A DNA stretch of 64,000 nt. Source: Ferirhizobium litorale. Its GTDB lineage: Bacteria; Pseudomonadota; Alphaproteobacteria; Rhizobiales; Rhizobiaceae. The DNA lies in the NCBI GenBank assembly GCA_030028905.1, contig JALDYZ010000018.1:20836-84835 (forward strand). The letters run 5' to 3'. Positions 42,427-50,883 of this stretch are shown piece by piece. Position 1 is the first letter of the stretch. Each line of letters begins with the position of its first letter. The notes under the pieces are model-generated. The model did not search any database, had not been told where the DNA came from, and saw only the letters and a list, made by a program, of their open reading frames with translations. Made by a program: the position numbers and the translations under genes.

Positions 42427-42432
42427 ATTATA
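42427..42432 (-). promoter_or_regulatory. perfect -10 (TATAAT) of the E1-E2 operon
   Basis: On the minus strand TATAAT lies 36 bases before the E1 start codon. There is no -35 hexamer at normal spacing (TTGAAA is 22 bases upstream), which suggests that the promoter depends on the Lrp-type activator encoded next to it. Confidence 0.5.
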
Positions 42433-42483
42433 TGAGGAGATCGGCGGAAAATCCTTTCAATCTGTCCGGGTTTTCATGCTAGC

Positions 42484-42501
42484 TTGAAACGTGCGTTTCA
42501 A
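42484..42501. promoter_or_regulatory. perfect palindrome, likely Lrp-family operator
   Basis: TTGAAACG-TG-CGTTTCAA is an 8+2+8 perfect inverted repeat, 17 bases before the Lrp gene ATG and about 94 bases upstream of the E1 start. A lone half-site TTGAAA (minus strand, 42455-42460) lies between it and the E1 promoter. Lrp/BkdR regulators bind such sites. Confidence 0.65.
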
Positions 42502-42517
42502 AAATTCCCGACAAGTG

Positions 42518-42985
42518 ATGAAAACCTACGATCTCGACAAAATTGACCGGAAAATCATCAGCGTCCTGCAGGTAGAGGGCGATATCAGCCACAACGCGCT
42601 CGCCGAAAAGGTGGGTGCGTCGCCAGCGTCCTGCTGGCGGCGGATCAAGGTGCTGGAGGCTGCGGGCGTTCTCGGCCGCACCGTCCGGCTCGTCGACAAC
42701 GAACTGGTCGGTCGCGGCCTCAACGTGTTCTGCCAGGTGCGGATGAAGAGCCACGACCCCGCGACCCGGCGCGACTTCGAGCGCTTCGTCGAAAGCCACG
42801 AGGAGGTGCTCGAATGCTACTCCATGTCGGGCGACTGGGACTATCTGCTGCGGGTGGTCGCAGCCGACATCCGCGACTACGAGCGCCTGCTGATGCAAGG
42901 CATCCTCACTCATGAGGCGGTCGCAACCTCGTCATCGCATTTTGCGTTGAAAAGCGTAAAATTCACCACCGCGATACCGGTATGA
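42518..42985 (+). CDS. Lrp/AsnC-family regulator of the E1-E2 operon
   Basis: The 155-residue protein has an N-terminal Lrp helix-turn-helix (LDKIDRKIISVLQVEGD, then LAEKVGASPASCWRRIKVLE) and a C-terminal RAM domain with EVLECYSMSGDWDYLLRVVA. It is divergent from the fused E1 gene and so is a likely BkdR-style activator responding to an amino acid or 2-oxo acid. I set the start at the ATG at 42518, since the upstream GTG at 42491 falls inside the palindromic operator. Ribosome-binding site is weak (ACAAG). Confidence 0.87.
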   Translation: MKTYDLDKIDRKIISVLQVEGDISHNALAEKVGASPASCWRRIKVLEAAGVLGRTVRLVDNELVGRGLNVFCQVRMKSHDPATRRDFERFVESHEEVLECYSMSGDWDYLLRVVAADIRDYERLLMQGILTHEAVATSSSHFALKSVKFTTAIPV

Positions 42986-43096
42986 TCGGCAGCCCCTCCG
43001 GAGAGCGGCGTCGTGCCTGTGCCGGCACGGCCGTGGTGTCGGCGGTCTTGCTGCGGTAGGTTGAAGTATGGGGCACGAACCTCGGGAAAGATCGGC

Positions 43097-45331
43097 ATGG
43101 AGCGTCGCCTTGCAGCAGTTCTGATTGCCGATGTCGTCGGTTACAGCCGGTTGAGCGAGATCGACGAGGAGGGGACGCGTACCCGTTTCCAGTCCGATCT
43201 CAGGCAAGCCTTCGAACCGATGATCGCCCGCCATCACGGGCGGCTGGTCAAGACCATGGGCGACGGCGTGCTTGCCGAATTCCATAGCGTGGTCGATGCC
43301 CTGCATTGCGCCGTGGACGTCCAGCGCGACCTGGCCGATCGTCACGTCGACGCGGAGCCGGAACTCCGCCTCGATTTCCGCATCGGTATCAACCTCGGCG
43401 ATATCATCGTCGAGGGCGACGACATCCAGGGCGACGGGGTCAACATCGCCGATCGCATCCAAAGGCTGGCGACCCCCGGCGGCATCGCCATTTCCGGCAC
43501 GGTCTACGATCAGGTGAAGTCGCGCGTTGCGGTAGGGTATGTCTCGCTCGGCAGCCAGAAAGTCAGGAACATCGCCGAGCCGATCCGCGTCTATCGCGTC
43601 GTGCTCGATCCGGCCGCCGCCGGGAAGACCGTTCACGCACGGCAGGGACTGCGCTCCTGGCGGCTGGCGGCCGCAGTCGTCGCAGTTATTGCCCTTCCGC
43701 TGGCCGCCGCTGCCTATTGGTGGCCGCCGTGGACGATATTTGAGGCCGCGGCCCCCGCCACGCGCTTTGCCTATCCGATTCCGGACAAACCCTCGGTCGC
43801 GGTCCTGCCCTTCATCAATGTCGGTGGCGATGCCGAGCAGGACCATCTGGCCGAGGGCCTGACCGATGACCTGATTACCGAACTGTCCAAGGTTTCGGGA
43901 TTGTTCGTCATCGCCCGCCATTCGGTCTTTGCCATTCAGGATACGGCGACGAAAATCCAGGACGTGGCGGAGGAACTTGGCGTGCACTATGTCCTGGAAG
44001 GCTCGCTGCAGCGGGCCGGCATGCGGCTGCGCATCAATGTGAAGCTGATCGACGCCTTTTCCGGCCTGTCGCTCTGGGCCGAACGCTACGACCGCCAGTA
44101 TGCCGACCTTTTCGCCGTGCAGGACGACGTGATCGGCAAGATCATCTCGGCCCTTTCCGTGAAGTTGAGCGATGGCGAAAGGAACCGGCTGGCGCGGATA
44201 CCGACCGAGAGCCTGGAGGCCTACGACTACTACCTTAGAGCCGAACAGGAGGGCACGAGCTTCAATGATGTGGCGACGTCACGCGAGACCCTGTCCTACT
44301 ACCAGAAGGCCATCGACATCGATCCGGACTTCGCCGACGCCCATGCGGGAATTGCGCGGGTGGCCGTCGACATCTGGCGCAACGACTACAATTTCCTCTG
44401 GTCGGGAGCCGTGGCGCGCAAGATCGCTTATGACGCGGCCGGCCAGGCGCTGAAGATCGACCCCAACAATGCCCGGGCGCAAACGGTGCTCGCCCTGTTG
44501 CAACTGGTCGACGGGCGTCCGCAGGCAGCGCTGGAATCGGCCAACCGTGCCGTCGCCGCCCAGCCGAGCGACGCCGAGGCCTATGCGAACCTCGCACTGA
44601 TCCTCGCCCATACGGGAAGCCGGGAGCAGGCCATCGCCGAGATCGAAAAGGCGATGCGGCTCGATCCTGCGGCCCCTCCGAGCTTCCAGCTGCTGGCTGG
44701 CATCGTCTACTACAAGGCCGGTGACGACAGCCGCGCCGTTTTGCTGATGGAGGCGGCCCGCGACGCCCTTCCCAATGCCGAACCCGCGCGCGAGTTCCTG
44801 ACGGCTGCCTATATTCATCTGGGGGACGAGGCGCGCGCACGCCAGGAGGCGGCAAAGCTGCTCGAGCTCTTCCCGAACAGCAACCTCACCTACTACGGTT
44901 ACCTCTACGACTACTGGCGCGAGGAGGATCGGAATCGCCATATCGAGGCGCTGCGCGCAGCGGGCATCCCGCAATGGCCCTTCGGCTTCGAGGGCGCGGA
45001 CGCTGATCGCGTCGTGGGCGATGACTTGCGCAATCTCATCAAGAACACCAGCTGGGTCGGCACCCACAAGAACGGCACCGAGTTCATCCAGTATTTCGAT
45101 AGCCAGGGAAATACCGCCTATCGCAGCGCCAATACCAACATCACAGGCATCGTCGAGATTGAAGGCGACGACCGACTTTGCGAACAGTTCGCCGGCTATT
45201 TTCTCGATCGCATGGTTTGCGGCTACGTCTATCGCAACACGACCGGCGATGACGGACCGCCAGGGGACTATGTGCGGATTTCATCGCAGGCGCTCACCTA
45301 CTTTTCCGTCAAGCCCAATCCGACGCAATGA
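43097..45331 (+). CDS. class III adenylate/guanylate cyclase with TPR domain
   Basis: The 744-residue protein starts with a class III nucleotidyl cyclase domain (about 1-170): metal Asp in LIADVVGYSRLS, substrate/second metal region KTMGDGVLAEF and the transition-state Asn/Arg of GVNIADRIQRL. A transmembrane helix follows (about 195-215), then a TolB/FlgO-like nucleotide-system domain (PSVAVLPFINVGG, about 230-370) and a series of TPR repeats (about 375-620). This architecture is common in rhizobia, with the cyclase in the cytoplasm and the rest on the other side of the membrane. Start at the ATG at 43097. Regulatory signal and cyclic nucleotide produced are unknown. Confidence 0.9.
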   Translation: MERRLAAVLIADVVGYSRLSEIDEEGTRTRFQSDLRQAFEPMIARHHGRLVKTMGDGVLAEFHSVVDALHCAVDVQRDLADRHVDAEPELRLDFRIGINLGDIIVEGDDIQGDGVNIADRIQRLATPGGIAISGTVYDQVKSRVAVGYVSLGSQKVRNIAEPIRVYRVVLDPAAAGKTVHARQGLRSWRLAAAVVAVIALPLAAAAYWWPPWTIFEAAAPATRFAYPIPDKPSVAVLPFINVGGDAEQDHLAEGLTDDLITELSKVSGLFVIARHSVFAIQDTATKIQDVAEELGVHYVLEGSLQRAGMRLRINVKLIDAFSGLSLWAERYDRQYADLFAVQDDVIGKIISALSVKLSDGERNRLARIPTESLEAYDYYLRAEQEGTSFNDVATSRETLSYYQKAIDIDPDFADAHAGIARVAVDIWRNDYNFLWSGAVARKIAYDAAGQALKIDPNNARAQTVLALLQLVDGRPQAALESANRAVAAQPSDAEAYANLALILAHTGSREQAIAEIEKAMRLDPAAPPSFQLLAGIVYYKAGDDSRAVLLMEAARDALPNAEPAREFLTAAYIHLGDEARARQEAAKLLELFPNSNLTYYGYLYDYWREEDRNRHIEALRAAGIPQWPFGFEGADADRVVGDDLRNLIKNTSWVGTHKNGTEFIQYFDSQGNTAYRSANTNITGIVEIEGDDRLCEQFAGYFLDRMVCGYVYRNTTGDDGPPGDYVRISSQALTYFSVKPNPTQ

Positions 45332-45367
45332 TCATGCGCCGTTTCAAGCGGCAATCAGCCCGTCTGA

Positions 45368-45889
45368 TCATTTGGCGGCGCTGTGCTGCCAATCCTTGTC
45401 CACCTTTTCGCTCACCAGAGTCTTCTGGACCTCGGACCAGTGCTTCTGGGATTCGACGACCTTGTTCGGGTTGGTGACCAACCCCTCCGCCGCGCCGGGA
45501 TCGTAGCTCAGATAGAGCTTGCCATCGATGATGCGCCAGGCCTTCGGGTCGATATTCGTGGTGACCGTGCCGAACGACACGCCATCGGCACAGTAGCCGC
45601 CATATTGCGGGGCATATCGGGCCGGGTCCTTCTTGAACAGGTCCCGGTTTTCGGCACTGGCGAAACGCCAGTTGGCGCCGAGCCAGTGGTAGGAATATTC
45701 CGGCGAGCCTTCGATTGCCTCGTTCACGGTGAAGTAGGCGACCGGGTCATAACCCTTGATTGCCACGTCGCCGAAGTATCCGGTGTTGACGACCTCCTCG
45801 CCAGAAGCGGTCGGAACGACCGACAGGAACAGCGCTGCGGCACCGAGCGCCGCTGCGACCCGCATCCGGGATTTCGATTTATTCGACAA
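45368..45889 (-). CDS. secreted YHS-domain protein, TTG start
   Basis: The 173-residue protein has a signal peptide (positively charged KSKSRMR, then a hydrophobic run ending near GEE) and a central YHS domain: IKGYDPVAYFTVNEAIEG, WRFASAENRDLFKKDPARYAPQYGGYCA. YHS domains bind metal in some proteins. The TTG at 45889 is chosen because GGAGG lies 8 bases upstream; the ATG at 45865 lacks one. It is 47 bases downstream of the ankyrin gene on the same strand, and both carry signal peptides, so they are probably one envelope-associated operon. Confidence 0.82.
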   Translation of the reverse strand: MSNKSKSRMRVAAALGAAALFLSVVPTASGEEVVNTGYFGDVAIKGYDPVAYFTVNEAIEGSPEYSYHWLGANWRFASAENRDLFKKDPARYAPQYGGYCADGVSFGTVTTNIDPKAWRIIDGKLYLSYDPGAAEGLVTNPNKVVESQKHWSEVQKTLVSEKVDKDWQHSAAK

Positions 45890-45936
45890 GATCAAGTCCT
45901 CCGCATGCCCGTGCCGCCGTCGCGGCAACCAGGGCG

Positions 45937-46527
45937 TCATTTCCGCTTTGTGCATTCGGTGAAAAGCCACTCGCCGACAAGCTTGGCCTCCTGGCAGACG
46001 GCTCCCGCCTTCAGCAGCAATCCAGCCGTATCCCAATGCGATCGCCAGCCGGCCTGGGTGAGCGGCGTATAGCCGTTGCGTTCCTTCGCCTCGACTTCCG
46101 CCTTGTTGGCAAGCAGGAAGGCGACCACGTCCGCGTGGCCTTCCTCGGCGGCGGCATGGAGTGGCGACATGTTGTAGAAATTCTCGTGATCATTGACTGC
46201 TGCTCCCTTCTGGACCAGCAGTTCGACGACCTCGAGGTTCCCGCCATAGGCAGCCGCATGCAGCGCCGTAAGGCCGCCCTTGTTGCGGATCTCGACGTCC
46301 GTGCCACGATCGAGCAGTAGGGCGACGACTTCCTTCTTGCCGGCGAGCGCGGCGATCAGCAGCGGCGGCTCGCCCGTCTCGTCCGGTTCCGCGGCATTGG
46401 CGCCCTGGTCGAGAAGCTGTGTGGTGCGCGTGAGATCGCCATCCCTCGCCGCATCGTGCAAGGGACCCGCCGAAGCGGTCGAGGTCGCGAAAATGACGCC
46501 AGCTACACAAATGAGACGGAGATTCAT
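45937..46527 (-). CDS. secreted ankyrin-repeat protein
   Basis: The 196-residue protein has a signal peptide (MNLRLICVAGVIFATSTASAG) and about four to five ankyrin repeats (GEPPLLIAALAGKKEVVALLLDRG, GLTALHAAAYGGNLEVVELLVQKG and similar units). It is likely periplasmic and works through protein-protein contacts. GGAGG is 7 bases upstream of the ATG. It is divergent from the LacI gene. Periplasmic ankyrin proteins sometimes accompany peroxide-related genes, but no catalase gene is present here. Confidence 0.88.
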   Translation of the reverse strand: MNLRLICVAGVIFATSTASAGPLHDAARDGDLTRTTQLLDQGANAAEPDETGEPPLLIAALAGKKEVVALLLDRGTDVEIRNKGGLTALHAAAYGGNLEVVELLVQKGAAVNDHENFYNMSPLHAAAEEGHADVVAFLLANKAEVEAKERNGYTPLTQAGWRSHWDTAGLLLKAGAVCQEAKLVGEWLFTECTKRK

Positions 46528-46733
46528 CGCTCACCCTCCGCGCCGAATTTTCGGTTTTGCAAGAGTCGAACTTTATTTAAGCTAGCATGAATATATGCAG
46601 GGAAGCAAGGAAGCGGCATGGGGAGATTCGAGGAAGAGCGGGTGAGAAACCGGGGCATAGGTTGTGACGCGGATCGGACGGCGACGGCAATCTCCTTCCG
46701 GCAATGCCGATCTCCCGCTAAGGTCGGACTGGG

Positions 46734-47816
46734 ATGAGTTCGGGACGGAGCGCAACGCACGGGTTTGCTATGGGTGTGGAGGCACGAAACAGGGTAAGGC
46801 GGGGCAGCGGGCGTCCGACCCTTGCGGACGTCGCCAACCTTGCCGGCGTCGGCACGATCACCGTTTCCCGGGCGCTTCGTGAACCCGAGCGCGTGTCCGT
46901 CGATCTCAGGCAACGGATCAACGCGGCGATCGACAAGCTCGGCTATGTCCTCAATCCGAATGCCCGTGCGCTTGCCTCGGCGCGTGCGGACGTCATCGGC
47001 GTACTGGTGCCGTCGCTCACCAACAACGTGTTCGCGGAAGTGCTGCGGGGCATCCATGACGGCCTCGGCGACACGGCGCTGCAGATCCAGTTCGGCAATA
47101 CCCACTACTCCACCCAGGAAGAAGAACGCCTGCTGCCGGTGTTTCTCAGCCAGCATCCGTCGGCGCTGATCGTCTCGGGCATCGACCAGACGCCCGCGAC
47201 CCGCCGCCTGCTCGACGAGGCCGGTTGCCCGGTGGTGCAGATCATGGAGGTCGGCGGCGATCCCGTCGACATGATGGTCGGGTTCTCGCATTTCGAGGGC
47301 GGGCGGACGGTGACGCAGCACCTGATCGATGTCGGATGCCGCAGGATCGGGTTCATCGGCGCCCGCATGGACCCGCGCTCGCTGCGAAGGCTCTCCGGCT
47401 ATCGCGCGGCGATGGAGCAGGCGGGGTTGTTCGATGCCGGTTTGGTGACGACGACCGCGACTCCTTCCAGCGTTTCGCTGGGGTGCGAGCTGTTTCGTCG
47501 GGCACGTGAAAGCGCCCCCGATCTCGATGCGGTCTTCTGCAACAACGACGACCTGGCGATGGGTGTGCTGTTTGCCTGCCAGCGCGCCGGCATCGCCGTG
47601 CCACAGCGCGTCTGCATCGCCGGATTCAACGACCTCGACATGATGGCCGTCGCCTGTCCCTCGATCACCAGCGTGCTTACCCCGCGCTATGAAATCGGCA
47701 GGCGGGCGATCACCATGGCGCAGGACGCCATCGCGGGCGAGCGGCCACTGGAGGCGGTGGTGGATCTGGGTTTCGAGCTGAAGATCCGCGAAAGTACCGA
47801 TCGCCCGCGCTGCTGA
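46734..47816 (+). CDS. LacI-family repressor of a sugar-acid transport operon
   Basis: The 360-residue protein has a LacI helix-turn-helix near the N-terminus (PTLADVANLAGVGTITVSRALREPERVS) with hinge helix LNPNARALASAR, and a periplasmic-binding-protein-like effector domain. It resembles GntR/IdnR-type members in the HTH. It lies just upstream of an operon with an ABC transporter and gluconokinase; a perfect operator palindrome overlaps the operon's -10. Start at the ATG at 46734; a second ATG at 46770 is possible. The inducer is probably gluconate or a related sugar acid, inferred from the kinase gene. Confidence 0.9.
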   Translation: MSSGRSATHGFAMGVEARNRVRRGSGRPTLADVANLAGVGTITVSRALREPERVSVDLRQRINAAIDKLGYVLNPNARALASARADVIGVLVPSLTNNVFAEVLRGIHDGLGDTALQIQFGNTHYSTQEEERLLPVFLSQHPSALIVSGIDQTPATRRLLDEAGCPVVQIMEVGGDPVDMMVGFSHFEGGRTVTQHLIDVGCRRIGFIGARMDPRSLRRLSGYRAAMEQAGLFDAGLVTTTATPSSVSLGCELFRRARESAPDLDAVFCNNDDLAMGVLFACQRAGIAVPQRVCIAGFNDLDMMAVACPSITSVLTPRYEIGRRAITMAQDAIAGERPLEAVVDLGFELKIRESTDRPRC

Positions 47817-47851
47817 TTTCGACGGGCCGGCGCGCGGGCCTCTCTTTGCAA

Positions 47852-47880
47852 TTTACATTTTGGGTTGGTAGCGCTACCAT
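47852..47880 (+). promoter_or_regulatory. promoter with LacI-type operator over the -10
   Basis: TTTACA (47852-47857), a 17-base spacer and TACCAT (47875-47880) form the promoter. The 14-base perfect palindrome TGGTAGCGCTACCA (47866-47879) overlaps the -10, as expected for repression by the upstream LacI-family protein. Confidence 0.75.
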
Positions 47881-47886
47881 ATATCA

Positions 47887-47921
47887 GGTGACGCCAAGGG
47901 AGGAGCCCGTCTGACGTCACC
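47887..47921 (+). other. 5'-leader hairpin of the transporter mRNA
   Basis: GGTGACG (47887-47893) and CGTCACC (47915-47921) pair at what should be the very 5' end of the transcript, with a 21-base loop. It may protect the mRNA or take part in leader regulation. Confidence 0.4.
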
Positions 47922-47959
47922 GTAGCAGCGTATCGAATTGGTGTGCCGGAGGGACAGCC

Positions 47960-48052
47960 ATGTTTCGTATCGCACGCAATGGCGCCCTGCATGTGCATGT
48001 GAACCAGCAGGCCCGAGACAGGGCCAGCGCCTTGACGAGGTGCCGAGCATGA
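47960..48052 (+). CDS. possible 30-residue leader peptide
   Basis: The small frame MFRIARNGALHVHVNQQARD continues for 10 more residues. It has an unusually good ribosome-binding site (GGAGGGACAGCC before the ATG) and lies in the 240-base leader between the operator and the binding-protein gene, ending 72 bases before that start codon. No attenuator hairpin is obvious. It may be translated by chance; codon use is not decisive. Confidence 0.3.
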   Translation: MFRIARNGALHVHVNQQARDRASALTRCRA

Positions 48053-48124
48053 TCACGCGCACGATCCCTTCCGCCTCCATCTCGATGCTGTGTGCCAGGA
48101 GGACAACATCAGGGAGGGAATTCG

Positions 48125-49249
48125 ATGATCAGGACATATGTCGGCGGCATTCTCGCTGCGGCCGCATTCACGCTTGCCTCTACCACCGCCATGGCCGAAC
48201 CGGAAATCGTCTCCGGGCCCGCTGCCGAGCCGGAATGCTTCGAACCGTGGTCGGCGGAGACGAAGTTCTTCAAGTTTCCCAAGAAAGAAGGACCCTACCG
48301 GATAGCCCTCGCCAACGGCTTCATCGCCAATACCTGGCGTATCCAGATGATCCAGACGGCCAAGGCCTATGCCGCGCAGCCGGAAGTCGCGGCCAAGCTC
48401 AAGGAATTCAAGGTCGTGTCAACCGGCGAGGACGTACCGGCGCAGATCTCGGCGATCAACAACTTCATCGATTCCGGCTATGACGCCATCGTCGTCAATG
48501 CGCAGAACCCGACGGCCTTCGGCCCAGTCATCAAGCGCGCCAAGGACGCCGGCGTCGTGCTCGTCGCCTTCGACAATATCCTCGACACCGAGGATGCCAT
48601 CAACGTCAACGTTGACCAGAAGGGCCTCGGCATCCTGTGGGCCAACTGGCTCGCCAAGCACCTGCCCGAGGGCGGAAAAATCCTCGAAGTGCGCGGCGTC
48701 GCCGGCACGTCTGTCGACACCGACCGCCACAACGGCATTCATGAGACCTTTGCGGCAACCGGCAAGAAGTGGGATGTCGTCGAAGTCGTCGGCAAGTGGG
48801 ACGACCCGACCGCCCAGAAAGCCACAGCGGACGCGATCGCAGTTCACAAGTCGTTCGACGGCATCACCGCGCAGGGCGGCGATACCGGCGTGGTGCAGGC
48901 GATGATCGACGCCAAGCATCCCTTCGTGCCTTTCGGCGGCGAGACCGAAAACGGCTTCCGCAAGTTCTGCTTCAAACATGCCAGCGAGGGGCTGAAATGT
49001 TCGTCGGCCGGCACAGGCCCGGCCCAGGTCGCCGTTGCCATCAAGACCGCCATCGCCGCGCTTGAGGGACAGGTCGTGCCACAGTCGGTCAAGCTGCCGC
49101 TTGCGATCGTCGAGGACCCGAACTTCAAGGAAGGCGTGGATTTCTATCCGAACGAATCCGACAACTTCTTCGTCGGCAATTCCTTCCCGACCTGCGGCAT
49201 AAACTTCTCGGCCCAGGAAATCATGGGGCAGACGCAGGAAAACCAATAG
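48125..49249 (+). CDS. sugar/sugar-acid ABC substrate-binding protein
   Basis: The 374-residue protein has a signal peptide (MIRTYVGGILAAAAFTLAS, cleaved near AMA) and a periplasmic binding protein fold of the RbsB type: YRIALANGFIANTWRIQM, YDAIVVNAQNPTAFGPVIKRAKDAG and the later GTSVDTDRHNG. It captures the ligand for the ATPase and two permeases that follow. GGGAGG 7 bases upstream of the ATG. It is the first structural gene under the LacI operator. The ligand is likely a sugar acid in view of the gluconokinase at the operon end. Confidence 0.92.
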   Translation: MIRTYVGGILAAAAFTLASTTAMAEPEIVSGPAAEPECFEPWSAETKFFKFPKKEGPYRIALANGFIANTWRIQMIQTAKAYAAQPEVAAKLKEFKVVSTGEDVPAQISAINNFIDSGYDAIVVNAQNPTAFGPVIKRAKDAGVVLVAFDNILDTEDAINVNVDQKGLGILWANWLAKHLPEGGKILEVRGVAGTSVDTDRHNGIHETFAATGKKWDVVEVVGKWDDPTAQKATADAIAVHKSFDGITAQGGDTGVVQAMIDAKHPFVPFGGETENGFRKFCFKHASEGLKCSSAGTGPAQVAVAIKTAIAALEGQVVPQSVKLPLAIVEDPNFKEGVDFYPNESDNFFVGNSFPTCGINFSAQEIMGQTQENQ

Positions 49250-49331
49250 GTGCGGCAATCGCGCACGTCTTCGACCGCATGCCGCAGGTCTTTCCTGCGG
49301 CATGCCAAACCGATGAAGCTCAAGGACAGTC

Positions 49332-50882
49332 ATGGACACTTCCGGGAACACGGCTGCCATGCCGCTCCTTCGCATGGAAGGAGTTTCCAAGCGCTATGGC
49401 GGTGTACGCGCCCTCGAAAATGCGCACCTGACGGTCGGGACCGGGCGCATCCACGCGATTCTTGGCGAAAACGGCGCGGGCAAGTCGACGCTCATCAAGG
49501 TTATTGCCGGTGTCGTCGAACCCGACGAGGGACGCATGCTGCTCGGTGGCCGCACGATCTCCTTCCGCTCGCCGGCCGATGCCGCCGCTGCGGGGATCGC
49601 CTGCGTTTTCCAGGAGCTGTCGCTGATCCCGGACCTGAGCGTCGCCGACAACATCGTCATTTCCAATCCGCCACGCCGCTTCGGCATGATCGATCGGGTC
49701 GCCCAGCGCCGGATCGCCGAGGAGGCGCTGTCGCGTGCCGGTGCCGCCGACATCCACCCACGTGCGCTCGTCCGCGACCTGCCGCTATCGCGCCGGCAGA
49801 TGGTCGAGATCGCCAAGGCGCTGGCGCGGCAGCCGCGCATCCTGATCCTGGACGAAGCCACTTCGGCGCTGACGGCGAGCGACGTCGAGAAGGTGTTCGC
49901 GGTGCTGAAGCGCCTCAAAGCGGAAGGGCTTGCGATCCTCTACATCTCGCACCGCATGCACGAGATCGCCGAACTCGCGGACGAATGCACGGTCTTCCGC
50001 AACGGCCGTAACGTCGAGAGCTACGTGGCCGGGACGCGCACCGACGGCGAGGTGGTCGAGATGATGATAGGCCGGGAGGTCAGCACCGTCTTCCCGGCCA
50101 AGCCGGAACCGTCCCCCGACCCGCCCGTACCGATACTCGAATGCCGGGATCTCGGATGGGGGGAGCGCCTTCGCGACATATCGTTCTCGGTGGGGGCAGG
50201 TGAGGTTGTCGGGCTCGGCGGCCTCGACGGGCAGGGCCAGCGCGACCTGCTGCTCGCCTTGTTCGGCGTTTTGCGGGGAACGAGCGGCACCCTGCTTGTT
50301 GACGGAACGCCGGTAGCGATTGCAAGTCCGTCGGCGGCGCGGGTCGCCGGCATCGGCATGGCGCTCATCCCCGAAGACCGCAAGACCGAGGGTCTGATGT
50401 TGCCGATGACGGTGCGCGAGAACCTCTCCTTTGCGACGCTCGACCGCCTGACGAAGCGTGGCATGATCGACCGCGACGCGGAGCAGGCCGCGATCGAGGA
50501 AATGGTGCGCCTGCTCGGCATCAAGACCGCCGGGCTCGATATCCCGGTAGGGGCGCTTTCGGGCGGCAACCAGCAGAAGGTGGTCATTGCCAAGTGGCTG
50601 ATGCGAAAGCCGCGCATCGTGCTGCTCAACGATCCCACGCGCGGCATCGATGTCGGCACCAAGCAGGAGATCTACCAACTCCTTCGTCGCCTTGCGGATG
50701 CCGGTGCCGCGATCCTCTTCTATTCCACCGACTATGATGAACTGATCGGCTGCTGCGACCGTGTTCTGGTGCTCTATGACGGTCGGATCGTGCGCGAACT
50801 TCAAGGCGAAGGACTGACCGAGCATGCCCTTATCGCCAGTGCCCTCAATGTCGAACAGGCCGACCAACTGGAGGGCGCGTAA
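49332..50882 (+). CDS. sugar ABC transporter ATP-binding protein (RbsA/MglA type)
   Basis: The 516-residue protein has two ABC domains in tandem, as usual for carbohydrate CUT2 transporters. Domain 1: GENGAGKSTL, signature region LSRRQMVEIAKAL, Walker B LILDEATSAL. Domain 2: a diverged P-loop (GGLDGQGQRDLL), signature LSGGNQQKV and Walker B VLLNDPTRGIDVG. The degenerate second P-loop is common in this family. It energises uptake through the two permeases. Start at the ATG at 49332 with AAGG 6 bases upstream; the permease gene begins one base after its stop. Confidence 0.95.
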   Translation: MDTSGNTAAMPLLRMEGVSKRYGGVRALENAHLTVGTGRIHAILGENGAGKSTLIKVIAGVVEPDEGRMLLGGRTISFRSPADAAAAGIACVFQELSLIPDLSVADNIVISNPPRRFGMIDRVAQRRIAEEALSRAGAADIHPRALVRDLPLSRRQMVEIAKALARQPRILILDEATSALTASDVEKVFAVLKRLKAEGLAILYISHRMHEIAELADECTVFRNGRNVESYVAGTRTDGEVVEMMIGREVSTVFPAKPEPSPDPPVPILECRDLGWGERLRDISFSVGAGEVVGLGGLDGQGQRDLLLALFGVLRGTSGTLLVDGTPVAIASPSAARVAGIGMALIPEDRKTEGLMLPMTVRENLSFATLDRLTKRGMIDRDAEQAAIEEMVRLLGIKTAGLDIPVGALSGGNQQKVVIAKWLMRKPRIVLLNDPTRGIDVGTKQEIYQLLRRLADAGAAILFYSTDYDELIGCCDRVLVLYDGRIVRELQGEGLTEHALIASALNVEQADQLEGA

Positions 50883-50883
50883 C

